NCBI GenBank assembly: GCA_963797115.1
Contig: CAWCOH010000001.1
Location: 3,286,001 to 3,350,000, forward strand
DNA from: AP-15 sp963797115
Lineage (GTDB): Bacteria; Pseudomonadota; Alphaproteobacteria; ATCC43930; CGMCC-115725
DNA: 64,000 nt
Direction: 5' to 3'
Shown: one piece after another, positions 34,744-43,565 of the stretch
How positions within the stretch are numbered: the first letter of the stretch is position 1
Layout of the letters: each line of letters starts with the position of its first letter
Translations under genes and position numbers: made by a program
The notes under the pieces: generated by a model
The model's input: only the letters and a program-made list of their open reading frames with translations
What the model was told of the DNA's origin: nothing
The model's database searches: none

Positions 34744-36249
34744 TCAGGCCAGAGCAGGAATGATGGTGTGTTCGGTGAGGCGGCGGCCGGCAGCGATGGC
34801 GGCGCGGCCAGCGCGGGTGAGATAGTAGCGATAGGTGCCGAGGACGCGTTTGATGACGCCGAGATGGCGCAGACGGGCGAGTTGTCGGGATAGGGTGGCG
34901 GGAGAGGATTTGCCGAGGAGCGGCAGTAGGTCGGCGCGGCGGAGACCAGCGATATTGAAGCCGGGACGCTGGAGGGCGGCGAGCAGGGTCTGTTCGGCGC
35001 GGCTGAAAAAGTTGAGGCCCTTGAGGTTTCGGCCTTTGACCGGACGGGGTTGGGTGAGACGGTCGAGCGCCCGGATGCCAGCCGAGAAGTCGTCCAGACT
35101 GGAGAGGTATTCGAGGTAACGGCGATTGCAGCTTAGCAAGATCTCACGCAAATCCTTGAGGCTGTAGATGGTCTTTCTGACGGGGGCCAAGGCGCGAGTT
35201 GCCGGGCCTCGGCGATGTTCCACCTTGCGGTAGTGCTTGAAAGCGGAGACGTCGTTGGTGGTGGTCTCGATACGTAGGACGAGGCCGAATTTGTCGTAGA
35301 TCTTGATCGAGGACTTACTGAAACGATGCTTGACACAGGTGCCCTCGATCCGCGTGGTGAATTGGCTACCGATCTCTTGGGCGAGTTGGGCAGTGATCTT
35401 GTGGCCGAGAAAGGTGGCGACGTGTTCGGCTTTGACGGTCAGGATGGCTTGCCGGGAAAGCTGTTCATAGAGGGGTTTGAGGATGGCTGGCGTGCGGAAC
35501 ACCAGATCAGTGGCGTATTCGACCTGCATGAAACTCCAGTGGTAGGACTGGGCGAAGACGTCGAGCACCGGACAGCACTGCTGGGCATAGTGATCGAGGA
35601 TGCGATGCAGGTGGTCGGGCGAGAGGGTGTCGGCGAGCGCTTGCGCGCGCTCCCAGTCGTCGATGCGCAGAAAGGCGTTGTCGGCAAGGGTGAAACCGAC
35701 GCCGGCGGCGGTGAGTTGGCGGGCCAGCCAGCTATGCCCATTGCAATAGAACTGCAGACGGAACGGGCACCAGGTCGGCACGCGCAGATAGATCAGGCCC
35801 AACTCGGCGTCGATGAAGTAGAAGTAGTAATGCAGGCATTTGCCAGTATCCGGCCGCAAGAAGGTGCGATGGGTTTGCTTGTCATGCCAGGGCTTGTAGG
35901 TGTCGCAGGCTTCCATCGCCGAGATGATATGCACCAGGCCGGGACGGTCGCCACGGACGACAAGCACCCTGGCGACGACGTCCTCCTTGCGGATGTGGTT
36001 CTTGGCAATGTGTTCGATGGTAATGCCAGCGGCACTCGCCAACTCGGCGGCGCGCTCGCGCACTCGATCGCGAAGCGGTTCGGCAAATCGCGGATAGTCG
36101 AAGATCCGGATCTGCCGCGCAGAAAGAAATCCCGTCATTCCTTTCGCGTAACAGGCTCCCGGCAGCGTCCCGGTGACGATGATCCGGTCATAGCAGGAGG
36201 GCACCCCGGCGAGGCGCTCGCGGTAACGCTCCGTCAGCGGCTGTCTCAA
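34744..36249 (-). CDS. Uncharacterised 501-aa protein with C-terminal winged helix, probably mobile-DNA related
   Basis: A long protein that I recognise as a member of a widespread unnamed family, often labelled only MarR-like. Features: N-terminal LTERYRERLAGVPSCYDRII; a conserved centre with CPFRLQFYCNGHSWLARQLT and YATDLVFRTP; a stretch KHRFSKSSIKIYDKFGLVLR followed by IET, which resembles the K-x-Y-D-K...LR-x-E pattern seen in some replication initiators; and a C-terminal winged helix (TLSRQLARLRHLGVIKRVLG then YRYYLTRAGR). It lies among IS elements. No terminal inverted repeats were found. Function unknown; a role in DNA mobility or replication is inference. Confidence 0.7.
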   Translation of the reverse strand: MRQPLTERYRERLAGVPSCYDRIIVTGTLPGACYAKGMTGFLSARQIRIFDYPRFAEPLRDRVRERAAELASAAGITIEHIAKNHIRKEDVVARVLVVRGDRPGLVHIISAMEACDTYKPWHDKQTHRTFLRPDTGKCLHYYFYFIDAELGLIYLRVPTWCPFRLQFYCNGHSWLARQLTAAGVGFTLADNAFLRIDDWERAQALADTLSPDHLHRILDHYAQQCCPVLDVFAQSYHWSFMQVEYATDLVFRTPAILKPLYEQLSRQAILTVKAEHVATFLGHKITAQLAQEIGSQFTTRIEGTCVKHRFSKSSIKIYDKFGLVLRIETTTNDVSAFKHYRKVEHRRGPATRALAPVRKTIYSLKDLREILLSCNRRYLEYLSSLDDFSAGIRALDRLTQPRPVKGRNLKGLNFFSRAEQTLLAALQRPGFNIAGLRRADLLPLLGKSSPATLSRQLARLRHLGVIKRVLGTYRYYLTRAGRAAIAAGRRLTEHTIIPALA

Positions 36250-36317
36250 CCCCCCCTCCTGCTTCCCGCGTCTTCTGCGTCTATTTTAGCCTGTTTGGTT
36301 CCGGCTTCGCCGGCTTA

Positions 36318-36660
36318 GGCCTTACAGATTCCCGAATGCGGCGCCCCGGACGCTGCTATGAGGTCGAGGACGCCCCGGTGATAGGGAGAAAAGACATAGA
36401 GATGGTCCGGCGGCACCAGGGCGGTGGTGGGCGCGCCGGACGCCGTGGTGAAGCAGGTGTTGGTGCCTGTCCGCGGATCGATGGTCTGGATTTGGCGCGG
36501 TTCCTCGATCTCTACATGCACGAGACCGCTCGCCGGATTGAAAAAGGTCGCATCCGGAGGGCCGGCAAGCGGCCGCTGGGCGCGGCACTTGCCTGTCGCG
36601 TTGCTAACCGCGATGAGCGCGCCGCCGTCACAGGCGGCATATAGCTCCGACATACTGCCG
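36318..36660 (-). pseudogene. Beta-propeller (NHL/YncE-like) fragment
   Basis: About 105 codons read like blades of a YncE-type repeat protein: SELYAACDGGALIAVSNATG, then PDATFFNPASGLVHVEIEEP and TIDPRTGTNTCFTTASGAPT. The 5' side is cut by the IS66 relic and the reading frame has no start of its own. Confidence 0.5.
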
Positions 36661-36742
36661 CCGAACCCGGCGTCCATACAGCGCGTGCCAGCGATAGTAG
36701 ACTTGGACCTCCTGCCCGATATAGGCAGAATGAACCGGCGAT

Positions 36743-36990
36743 TGCCATTGGCCGCAAAAATTATCTGTTCGCCGGCTCCGATGCCGGCGGCCGCGGTGCC
36801 ACCGCAATCTATTCGCTGATCGAAAGCGCCAAGCTCAATGGTCTCAACCCGCAGGCCTACCTCGCCGACGTGCTCGCCCGCCTCGCTGACGACCCGGCGC
36901 GGCGCATTGCCGAACTCCTCCCTTGGAACTGGCACCCCGGCGACACTCGTCGCGCTGCCGCCTGACGCAGCGCTCTCACCGGCCGCTTAC
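36743..36990 (+). pseudogene. IS66 tnpC 3' end with right terminal repeat
   Basis: The plus strand reads AIAIGRKNYLFAGSDAGGRG, then ESAKLNGLNPQAYLADVLAR and RRIAELLPWNWHPGDTRRAA, the end of an IS66 TnpC distinct from the copy at 31-33 kb. The IS end GTAAGCGGCCGGTGAGAGCG (read inward) stops at 36990. Only this terminal piece remains. Confidence 0.8.
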
Positions 36991-37131
36991 GAACCGAGCG
37001 AGGGAACAGGTGCGGTCCAGCCTCTCCAAAAGTGACCGATCACCCTGGAAACCGTCGCTCGGCGTGCTGGTCGACGGTGGGATCATGATCATCCGCTCGC
37101 CTCTCGCCGAACTCGCTGCGCCGCTGCGTAC

Positions 37132-38278
37132 CTAGGCAGACGCCATCGGCTCGGATAACAGCAAGCCGGTTACGGTGGAGCGCATCATCCCACGCATAGT
37201 CGAACGGTTCATTAGAACCGACCGCGCATTGATGCGGATGCGTCGGGATGTTGTGCACACCGCTGAGCGTTCCGCACAGTCGGCAGCGGTCAAGCCAGGC
37301 TGGTCGTTCGAGGAGTGTGCGCCGGAAACCTCACGAGCGACATCGAGAAATCGCCCAACCAACCCCGGTGGCGGGTCGATGTCATGCTTTAGAGCGATCA
37401 CCGCGTAGCCCGGGTCTCCCAGTAACGGTCGCATCACCGCGCGGAGGCCAGCGGCCAATACCGACGAAGATGGCGCTAGTGCGATCGCGGAACCGGCGCG
37501 CGCCAACATGATGGCCGTTCGACGATCGGAAACACGGAATGCAATGCGAGGCCAATCCGACTTCTTGCCCAGCTGGCGGAACCGCGCGAGGACAGCTTTC
37601 TGCGCCGAAGAGCGAACCAAAGCAAGAGCCTCACCAGCAAGGTCAGCCGGGACGACCGCGTCCTTTCCGCAGAGCGGGCGGTCCTCGGGGAGGATTACGC
37701 TCCAGCTCTCCCGCCATAGCTCTTCGACGACGAACCCATCTGTTTTTTGCGGTTCAGAGGCAAGTGCGAGATCGACGGCATTGATGCGCAGTGCTGCGGG
37801 CACCTCGGGACCCGACAATTCGACCAGCTCGACCAAGACGTTCGGCGAGCGAGCATGGAACGCTGCGAGAATTGAAGTCAGTGGGAGGGTCGCTGCGTCA
37901 TCGGTCAGACCGATCCGCAGTCGCCCGGAGCGACCGAGCGCAACAAGCTGCACGCGGCGAATGGCATCCTCAACCTGCTCAGGATATGTCGCGCCTCTGC
38001 GAGGAATTCAGCGCCCGCTGACGTAAGTCCGATTAGCCGATGCCGTTCCCGCGCAAACAGGCTTATGCCAACCTGCTCTTCGAGCCCGGCTACCTGCTTG
38101 GTGAGCGCCGGCTGCGTGATCTCGAGTCGATCGGCGGCGCGACGAAGATTTAGCTCCTCGGCGACAACGACGAAGTATCTGAGATGGCGAAGCTCAACGT
38201 TTCCATGCCGAATACTATCAGATAAACGGGTGCTGTGAGCCGGTCTCGGGTTTCTTGTAACTCTCATATCTATCATCG
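37132..38278 (-). pseudogene. LysR-family regulator with a one-base frameshift
   Basis: The N-terminal winged helix (LRHLRYFVVVAEELNLRRAA, then LEITQPALTKQVAGLEEQVG) runs in one frame to about 37975. The effector-binding domain (GRLRIGLTDDAATLPLTSIL and onward) is in another. AGCAGGTTGAGG at the break would be AGCCAGGTTGAGG in an intact gene, a one-base loss. Otherwise it is full length, so sequencing error cannot be excluded. The ligand and targets are unknown. Confidence 0.75.
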
Positions 38279-38393
38279 TCAGCTGAATCGCTGTACTCCG
38301 GAGCGGAAGGCCGCAGATCGATAAGGTGAACGATCTTGTTACACCGCAACCTCTCTCAGCCCGCTGTCCATCGCGGCAGTATCTCGTGAGCAA

Positions 38394-38923
38394 ATTTAGA
38401 TTTTCCGCAGAATTGATGGTTAGTTACGCCTATTTAATGATCGCCTGCGATCTGTGTCTTGTGACTACAGCCGTCGCCGCGCGACATTTCCCACAACGTC
38501 ATGGCCCTTGGCTCATGGTGCATCGGCTTGGCGCTCGCCTTGCCCCTCCTTACTTGCCAACAATCGCGACGAGCAGCCACAGTAAGGTCAAGTCCGGTCA
38601 TTGCTGGCAACTAGCTAGCTAAGCTAATGGCCAACAAGAAGCGAAGAAGGGAAACCAGCGTGGATCAGCCTTTGCTTACAACGTCAAAGCGCTCAGAACC
38701 CAAGAAATGACGATTGCTGAACAGGCCGAGCGTGCCTACGAGCAGTTTGTCAGCCACTGGCGCCCACGAGGACCAGGCCGCGGGGGGCGCGAGCGCCTCA
38801 AATCAGCAAGGCACGAATGATCAGGCGATCTGGCGAGGCTTCCAGCCAATGCCCCGCTCTTCGCCACGAGGTCGCCCGCACCCCGACAAATTACCACGCC
38901 AGCAGAAAATTCGCTTGCCCACC
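38394..38923. other. Intergenic stretch, no gene recognised
   Basis: Frames on both strands are short or unnatural. A 37-codon frame from ATG 38707 (MTIAEQAERAYEQFVSHWRP) has a natural start but no recognised relatives and no clear ribosome site. Confidence 0.4.
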
Positions 38924-39296
38924 TCATCCGTGCTGTGGCAGTTTGCTGCGGTGCTGCTCGGGGAGGTCGAGATAGGACCGCAGCAATCTCGCTGTCATCG
39001 ATGAACGCCGCGAGCTTCGTCCATTTCGGACGCAATAGGTCGGCCACATGCCGCAGCATTGCGCTGGCCTTGGGCCGGTCCGGTTGCAGAAAGGCTTCGC
39101 GCAGCGCGGCCGCCACCATGCTCTGGCGGGTTTTGAGGACATAGGCGAGGGCATTGCGCATCCAATGCACGCGGCAGCGCTGCCAGCCGGCGTCGAACAA
39201 AAGTCCTGCAACTCCACCTTGGCCGACTGGCGGCCCGATGGCCGCCTCACTACACCGCGGCCCTACATTGCGGGCTGCTCTCCGAGTCTCCACCAC
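38924..39296 (-). pseudogene. IS256-family transposase relic
   Basis: LLFDAGWQRCRVHWMRNALA, then YVLKTRQSMVAAALREAFLQ and HVADLLRPKWTKLAAFIDDS are the central part of Mutator-type (IS256) transposases, including the conserved C-x2-H region. A following piece (YLDLPEQHRSKL) is in another frame. Both ends are missing. Confidence 0.8.
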
Positions 39297-39930
39297 AAGC
39301 GTGGACGCTAACGACGCTTGTTTGCGTCGGTCCGCAACAGGCCATCGATACTACGGCTCGGACTAAGTTCCCAGCACCTCCAGTTATCGGCTGATAACTT
39401 CGCTTGCTATTTTAATTCCCAGAAGGCGAGACTAGGATTTTCGGACTACCTGGATTTCATTCCGTCCTCGGCCACAACCCGATGTAGAAAGCTCGATGTG
39501 ACGCGGCTTCTGGCCGCATATCGATACATAACAAAACTCGACCGGAGCGGATGGGCAATGGATAAGGCACACAATCGCATTGGGAGTAGCCGCGGTGCCG
39601 CCGCTTGCCGCCTGCGCTGCTCAAATACCTCAAATCAGTCACGATCCTGCGGCGCTCCATACGGAACCTCCCAAACCCGTCAAAGCGGTGCCGATGACCA
39701 GGCTGTTTGGCTGTCAAAGTGTTGAAAGGTTGGAAGGCGTCAACCGGCATTAAATTATTGTTACAACTCGTGCCTTCTCCGAACCGATCAATACCGGTCA
39801 GATATGGCCGTACGAGACCTTTGTCTCGACGAACTGAAATCCGCTGTGCCCGTTTGGCGCGAGCGCAAACTGTCGCCGGCCGTCAACGAGGGGAGGCCGG
39901 GCTTCCGGCAAGGGGGTAGGGGATGACTAA
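39297..39930. other. Intergenic stretch left of the first IS5 copy
   Basis: No convincing gene. A short plus-strand frame near 39585-39725 has a lipobox-like GVAAVPPLAAC but no usable start codon or ribosome site. Confidence 0.4.
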
Positions 39931-39987
39931 GTGTCTGAAATCTGAATCGGAATGGTTGTATTGTATCGTAGATACATTGTGTAAGGG

Positions 39988-40826
39988 TCAAGCTAATCTC
40001 CTGACAAGAAGCTGTACAGAGGCGATGTAGACCCATGCTTTGGCGCTCGCAATCGAAGCCTCGAAATCCTTGGCCAGGCGGCGATTTCGGTTGAGCCAAG
40101 CCAGGGTTCGTTCGACGACCCAGCGCCGCGGCAGCAATTGAAAGCCTGCAGCGTCAGCGGCGCGTTTGACGATCTCGATGGTCCACTTGCCGAATTTGGC
40201 GAGGGCGGCACCCAGATTGGGGCCGTTATAGACGCTGTCGGCGAACAGGTGACGCAACCAGGGAAACAATTGGTGGACGGCCTCAATGACCAGCACGGCA
40301 CCATCGCGATCTTGGACATCGGCGGGGTGCACCTCGGCACCGACCAGCAGACCGCCAGTGTCGGTGACAATGTGGCGCTTACGCCCCCAGCCTTCGCTGG
40401 GGCAGGCTCTTTGACCTTCTTGGCGGCATCATAACCACGCGGCCCACCGCTCTCGGTGGTCTTGGCCGATTGACTGTCGATGACCCCGGCCGATGGGCTC
40501 GCTTCGCGCCCCGCCGCTTCGCGGGCCTGCAGCAGCAATGCAAAATTGATCTTCTCAAACAAGCCGTGGTCTCGCCAATCGTAGAAATAACCTTGCACGG
40601 TGGTAAACGGAGGAAAGTCCTTCGGCAGCATCCGCCACTGACAGCCGCTTCGCGCCATATACAAGATCGCATCCAGCACCGCCCGCAGCTCGGTCTCGCG
40701 CGGTCGGCCCAAACGCTTTGCTGCCGGCATATGCGGCTCGATCAGCGCCCACTCGGCATCCGTTAGATCGCTTGCGTAGCGCTGTCCCTCTCGCTCATAC
40801 TTCCGACGAGTGATTTTGGTCCACAT
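39988..40826 (-). pseudogene. IS5-family transposase, copy A, frameshifted by the 23-bp unit
   Basis: MWTKITRRKYEREGQRYASD to GPRGYDAAKKVK is in one frame (DDE Asp in GVIDSQSAKTTESGG). The 23-bp unit then shifts the frame. The true continuation (KRHIVTDTGGLLVGAEVHPA, FADSVYN and RRWVVERTLAWLNRNRRLAK with the Glu) is in the frame ending at 39988. Removing the unit restores KVKGRKRHIVTDT. Confidence 0.9.
40387..40409 (-). repeat. 23-bp hairpin unit in IS5 copy A
   Basis: Identical to 28150-28172 and 51218-51240. Relative to the transposase gene it is in the opposite orientation from the istA case. Confidence 0.87.
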
Positions 40827-40919
40827 TTTGTGCCTCGATGATTGTTTTGCCACAACCATCATGCCACAACCGACTGAAATCACTCAATTCATTTTCGGTC
40901 GGCCTCTAAGCGTGGCGAC

Positions 40920-41432
40920 GTGAACAGGCTAGCATACGCTCCCTTTCAGAAAGCGGCTCTGGATCCGCCGCCGGGGACCGATAGTGAGTTGCTCCACCTC
41001 TGTGATGAATGCCGTCGCGCCCATGCCGAGTGGGTCGCATACTTCAACTTCCTCGCTGACGATGCAGTCACTCGAGCCCCCGCCTCTGAGGAGCTTGCCC
41101 GCCTCAGAGCGGCCTGGGGGAAGGCGCTGGATCGTGTCTGCGAGTTGCCGCCCGCCACCCTTTCGGGAGCTCTCGCAAAGCACGACCTTGCGTGCATGTT
41201 GAAGTCTTGGAGCGGCGAGGATGACGTCTTCGAGTTCCTTGCCTTGACCAGTCGCGAGATTTGCGCCGTTCTCTGCTCGTTGGAGGTGGCTCGCGCAGGT
41301 CTTAACGGGAGCAAAGCACGTCGCAACGGCTCTAGCCGGGTCGCGTGGCTGAACCTTGTCGTCCGTTTTTCGCGGTCTGCTAAGGGGCAGAGGGCAATAA
41401 CGGATCGAACGGTTCGCCGTTCGCAAGCCTGA
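40920..41432 (+). CDS. Hypothetical protein of the conjugative region
   Basis: A 170-residue protein: ELLHLCDECRRAHAEWVAYF then ELARLRAAWGKALDRVCELP resembles small helical proteins often encoded on plasmids, without a known function. The C-terminal 40 residues are basic. The IS5 copy A ends 13 nt before the GTG start, so the native upstream region, or even the true start, has been displaced. Confidence 0.5.
   Translation: MNRLAYAPFQKAALDPPPGTDSELLHLCDECRRAHAEWVAYFNFLADDAVTRAPASEELARLRAAWGKALDRVCELPPATLSGALAKHDLACMLKSWSGEDDVFEFLALTSREICAVLCSLEVARAGLNGSKARRNGSSRVAWLNLVVRFSRSAKGQRAITDRTVRRSQA
41416..41425 (+). promoter_or_regulatory. GCCGTTCGCA motif upstream of the DsbC-like gene
   Basis: Located 42 nt before ATG 41468, in the direction of transcription; it overlaps the end of the preceding gene. 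Confidence 0.5.
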
Positions 41433-41467
41433 CGGCCATCGTGAGACCGCCGGCAACGGAGGTCTCG

Positions 41468-42535
41468 ATGCGTCCCTTAATCGTCATGGCCGCGCTGGTT
41501 TGGTCTCCAGCTCTTGCTGCCTCGCCGCCGCTTTGCACGCTGCCGCCAGGCGCGATCCCGATCGCCGACCACTTGGCCGAGGAGCCTGCCAAACCATCTC
41601 CGCCGGCCACCTCGGCCGACACCCCTAGCCCGCTTCCGGAAGCCCTCGCTTCGATGCCGTTCGTGCAGCACGTCGCCTCGGCTGGTGCCGTGGTGAGGGA
41701 TCTCGGTTCGTCGCATGGGATACGTGCGATCGCGGCACGGAGCGGGGATCAGTTCATGCTCTTTCAAATCACTCCCGACGGGCAGGCAGCCGTCTCAGGA
41801 GCAACCGTCGAGCTGCACCCGGCGCAGCTTGAGACGATCGCGAGCGGCAATATCACCGACCTCGGCGTGCAACACGGATTACAGGGCTTCTTCGTGCGCA
41901 GCGGACCACAATTTCAGGTGTTCTACGCGACACCCGACAACGAGCGGCTGATCCCTGGCGTCCTGTGGGATGCGGCGGGGAAAGACCTGACGCGGCAGCA
42001 GGTCGCGCGCATTCCCGGTGCGATCCCAACCGTATTGGTTGGCGGTGCGGAACCCCGGCAGTCGAATTCCAGCGCAGCTGGTGTTGCAGCGCTGCCGCTC
42101 GTGCAGAAGGCCTCTTTGGGTACGATCGGCCAAGCATCGGCACCGCGCCTCTTCATTCTCATCGACCCGCAGTGCATCTATTCCGTCCGCGCTTTGCAGA
42201 TGCTGCAGCCCTATGTGGCAAACGGCCGTCTGCAGGTCGCCGTTATCCCGTTATCCGTACTCGATCACGAGGACCAGGGCCAGAGCACGCGGAGCGCGCT
42301 TGCGCTCTTGAGCAAGCCCGCCGACCAGCTCGTCTCCGCTTGGCAAGCCGGGAGCGTGAACGATGCACCGAGCCCGGGGGCAGCGGAACGTTTGCGCACC
42401 AACATGGCGATCGCGCAGGCGATTGGGTTGAAAGGCACGCCGACCTTTATCTGGCGAAAGCCTGATGGCACAGAGGGACGCATCGACGGAATCCCGACCA
42501 GCATGGATGCCCTGGTCTCCTCGGTTGGTAGCTGA
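41468..42535 (+). CDS. DsbC/DsbG-like thioredoxin-fold protein with a CxxS site
   Basis: From ATG 41468: signal peptide MRPLIVMAALVWSPALAASP, a proline-rich linker, then a DsbC/G-like pair of domains. The thioredoxin motif is LFILIDPQCIYSVRALQMLQ: the first Cys is kept but the second is Ser (C-I-Y-S), unlike CxxC isomerases. The cis-Pro loop is LKGTPTFIWR. It is a periplasmic protein that probably helps fold cysteine-containing secretion proteins, as a monothiol isomerase or a non-oxidising chaperone. It is 4 nt upstream of the next gene. Confidence 0.82.
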   Translation: MRPLIVMAALVWSPALAASPPLCTLPPGAIPIADHLAEEPAKPSPPATSADTPSPLPEALASMPFVQHVASAGAVVRDLGSSHGIRAIAARSGDQFMLFQITPDGQAAVSGATVELHPAQLETIASGNITDLGVQHGLQGFFVRSGPQFQVFYATPDNERLIPGVLWDAAGKDLTRQQVARIPGAIPTVLVGGAEPRQSNSSAAGVAALPLVQKASLGTIGQASAPRLFILIDPQCIYSVRALQMLQPYVANGRLQVAVIPLSVLDHEDQGQSTRSALALLSKPADQLVSAWQAGSVNDAPSPGAAERLRTNMAIAQAIGLKGTPTFIWRKPDGTEGRIDGIPTSMDALVSSVGS

Positions 42536-42539
42536 AGTG

Positions 42540-43103
42540 ATGCCGATCCAGCTTGAAAATCCGGGTTCTATCAATGCTCCGGGTTCCGAGCGCCAGAAAC
42601 GGCGTTCGCTCCTTGGAAGAGCGTTCCGAGGCATTGGCTGGTTGTCTTCCGGACCAGTCGACTGGGTGGGCCTGCGCGGCATCTCGCGCAGCGCGTCTTT
42701 GATTCGCAATTTGTCCGCCACCGTGCGCTCCGGTTCGCGACGCGATAGACGCTTTAGGACGAGTGGAGATGGGAGCTTTGATCTCAATTCGACGGCGTTC
42801 TTGTACGGCATATCAGTGCCTGAGTTCAAACGGCGCCTGAAAGTGCGGCGTCGGCAAACCGCCCTTATAGCCTATGCCACATTTGGTCTGGCCTGCATCT
42901 TCTTGATGGCTTGGGTGTGCGAGGCTTTGTCGTCGCCGTGGACGGCAGCGCGCATCGCACTGGCTCTGGAGTTTCTCCCGTTCTGTGCGCTGTTCTTTCT
43001 GCTCGCTTTCTACCACGCGCTGTTGAACTTTCAGATCCGGATTGGTCGCGCGGCGAGTTGGCGCGAATATCTTGCCACGAGCGCGCCTTTTTGGCCTCGG
43101 TGA
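42540..43103 (+). CDS. Type IVB-associated membrane protein (TraX-like by position)
   Basis: A 187-residue protein from ATG 42540. The N-terminal 95 residues are basic and soluble (SRRDRRFRTSGDGSFDLNST, then AFLYGISVPEFKRRLKVRRR). Two hydrophobic segments follow (TALIAYATFGLACIFLMAWV and ALALEFLPFCALFFLLAFYH) and a short basic tail. The position between a Dsb-like gene and the dotA arm suggests a secretion role like IncI TraX, but sequence similarity could not be established. Confidence 0.5.
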   Translation: MPIQLENPGSINAPGSERQKRRSLLGRAFRGIGWLSSGPVDWVGLRGISRSASLIRNLSATVRSGSRRDRRFRTSGDGSFDLNSTAFLYGISVPEFKRRLKVRRRQTALIAYATFGLACIFLMAWVCEALSSPWTAARIALALEFLPFCALFFLLAFYHALLNFQIRIGRAASWREYLATSAPFWPR

Positions 43104-43489
43104 ACTGCAGTACCGATTGGAGAAAGGCGAACCTTTGCGGTGAATGGCGTCATGCTCGCCGTCCGCGCATGCGGCCGGCAATATCGCGACCTTGACTGGG
43201 CAAAAGGTCTCGGAGAGGGCTCTGCTTTTCTTACAGCGGCGAGAGCAGCGGACAGCCTGTCGCGCGAGCGCGCGGGCTTCGTCTAGCCCGCGCGAGGCCC
43301 GAGGGCGGCGCTATGCGTGCGATCGCCGCCAGGGCTACGCGCGCGTTGGGCCAGGTGCGGTCACTGTCCCAACACTGGATGAGCGGTCGTTGATCGGTGG
43401 CATCGCGACGATCACGCTGTCGGGCTACTGCACGTGATGGATAATGGGCCTTCCGGAGGCTTGCTGCTTGGTATCGCCCTTGCGTAGGT
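43104..43489. other. Stretch between the membrane protein gene and IS21 copy 2
   Basis: No gene with natural composition was found. The IS21 copy 2 inserted at its right edge. Confidence 0.4.
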
Positions 43490-43565
43490 TGTCGGGCGAC
43501 AGATAAAACTGGACCTGTAGCGACATTGAGAATTGGACCCCCTCTTTGAAGAGAAGGGTTCGATA

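Larger units (their letters stand above)
39931..40906 (-). mobile_element. IS5-family insertion sequence, copy A (TNA target duplication)
   Basis: Comparison with copy B (50763-51737) sets the ends: GTGTCTGA on one side and GAGGCCGA (read inward) on the other. TAA flanks it directly (39928-39930 and 40907-40909), the TNA-type 3-bp duplication of some IS5 subgroups. About 976 bp, near-identical to copy B. Confidence 0.87.

Noticed and set aside
35326..36318. Long plus-strand open frame of 330 codons
   Set aside because: Antisense of the 501-codon gene; no recognisable domains.
39585..39725. Possible 46-aa lipoprotein with lipobox LAAC
   Set aside because: No ATG, GTG or ribosome site fits; a TTG start would leave almost no signal sequence.
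39988..40826. Programmed frameshifting of the IS5 transposase as in the IS427 group
   Set aside because: The frame change is fully explained by the extra 23 bp; no A6G-type slippery run is present at the junction, so frameshifting is kept only as a possibility in the finding on the unit.
43144..43437. Open frame of 97 codons left of IS21 copy 2
   Set aside because: Unnatural composition, no ribosome site, and no similarity to anything I know.
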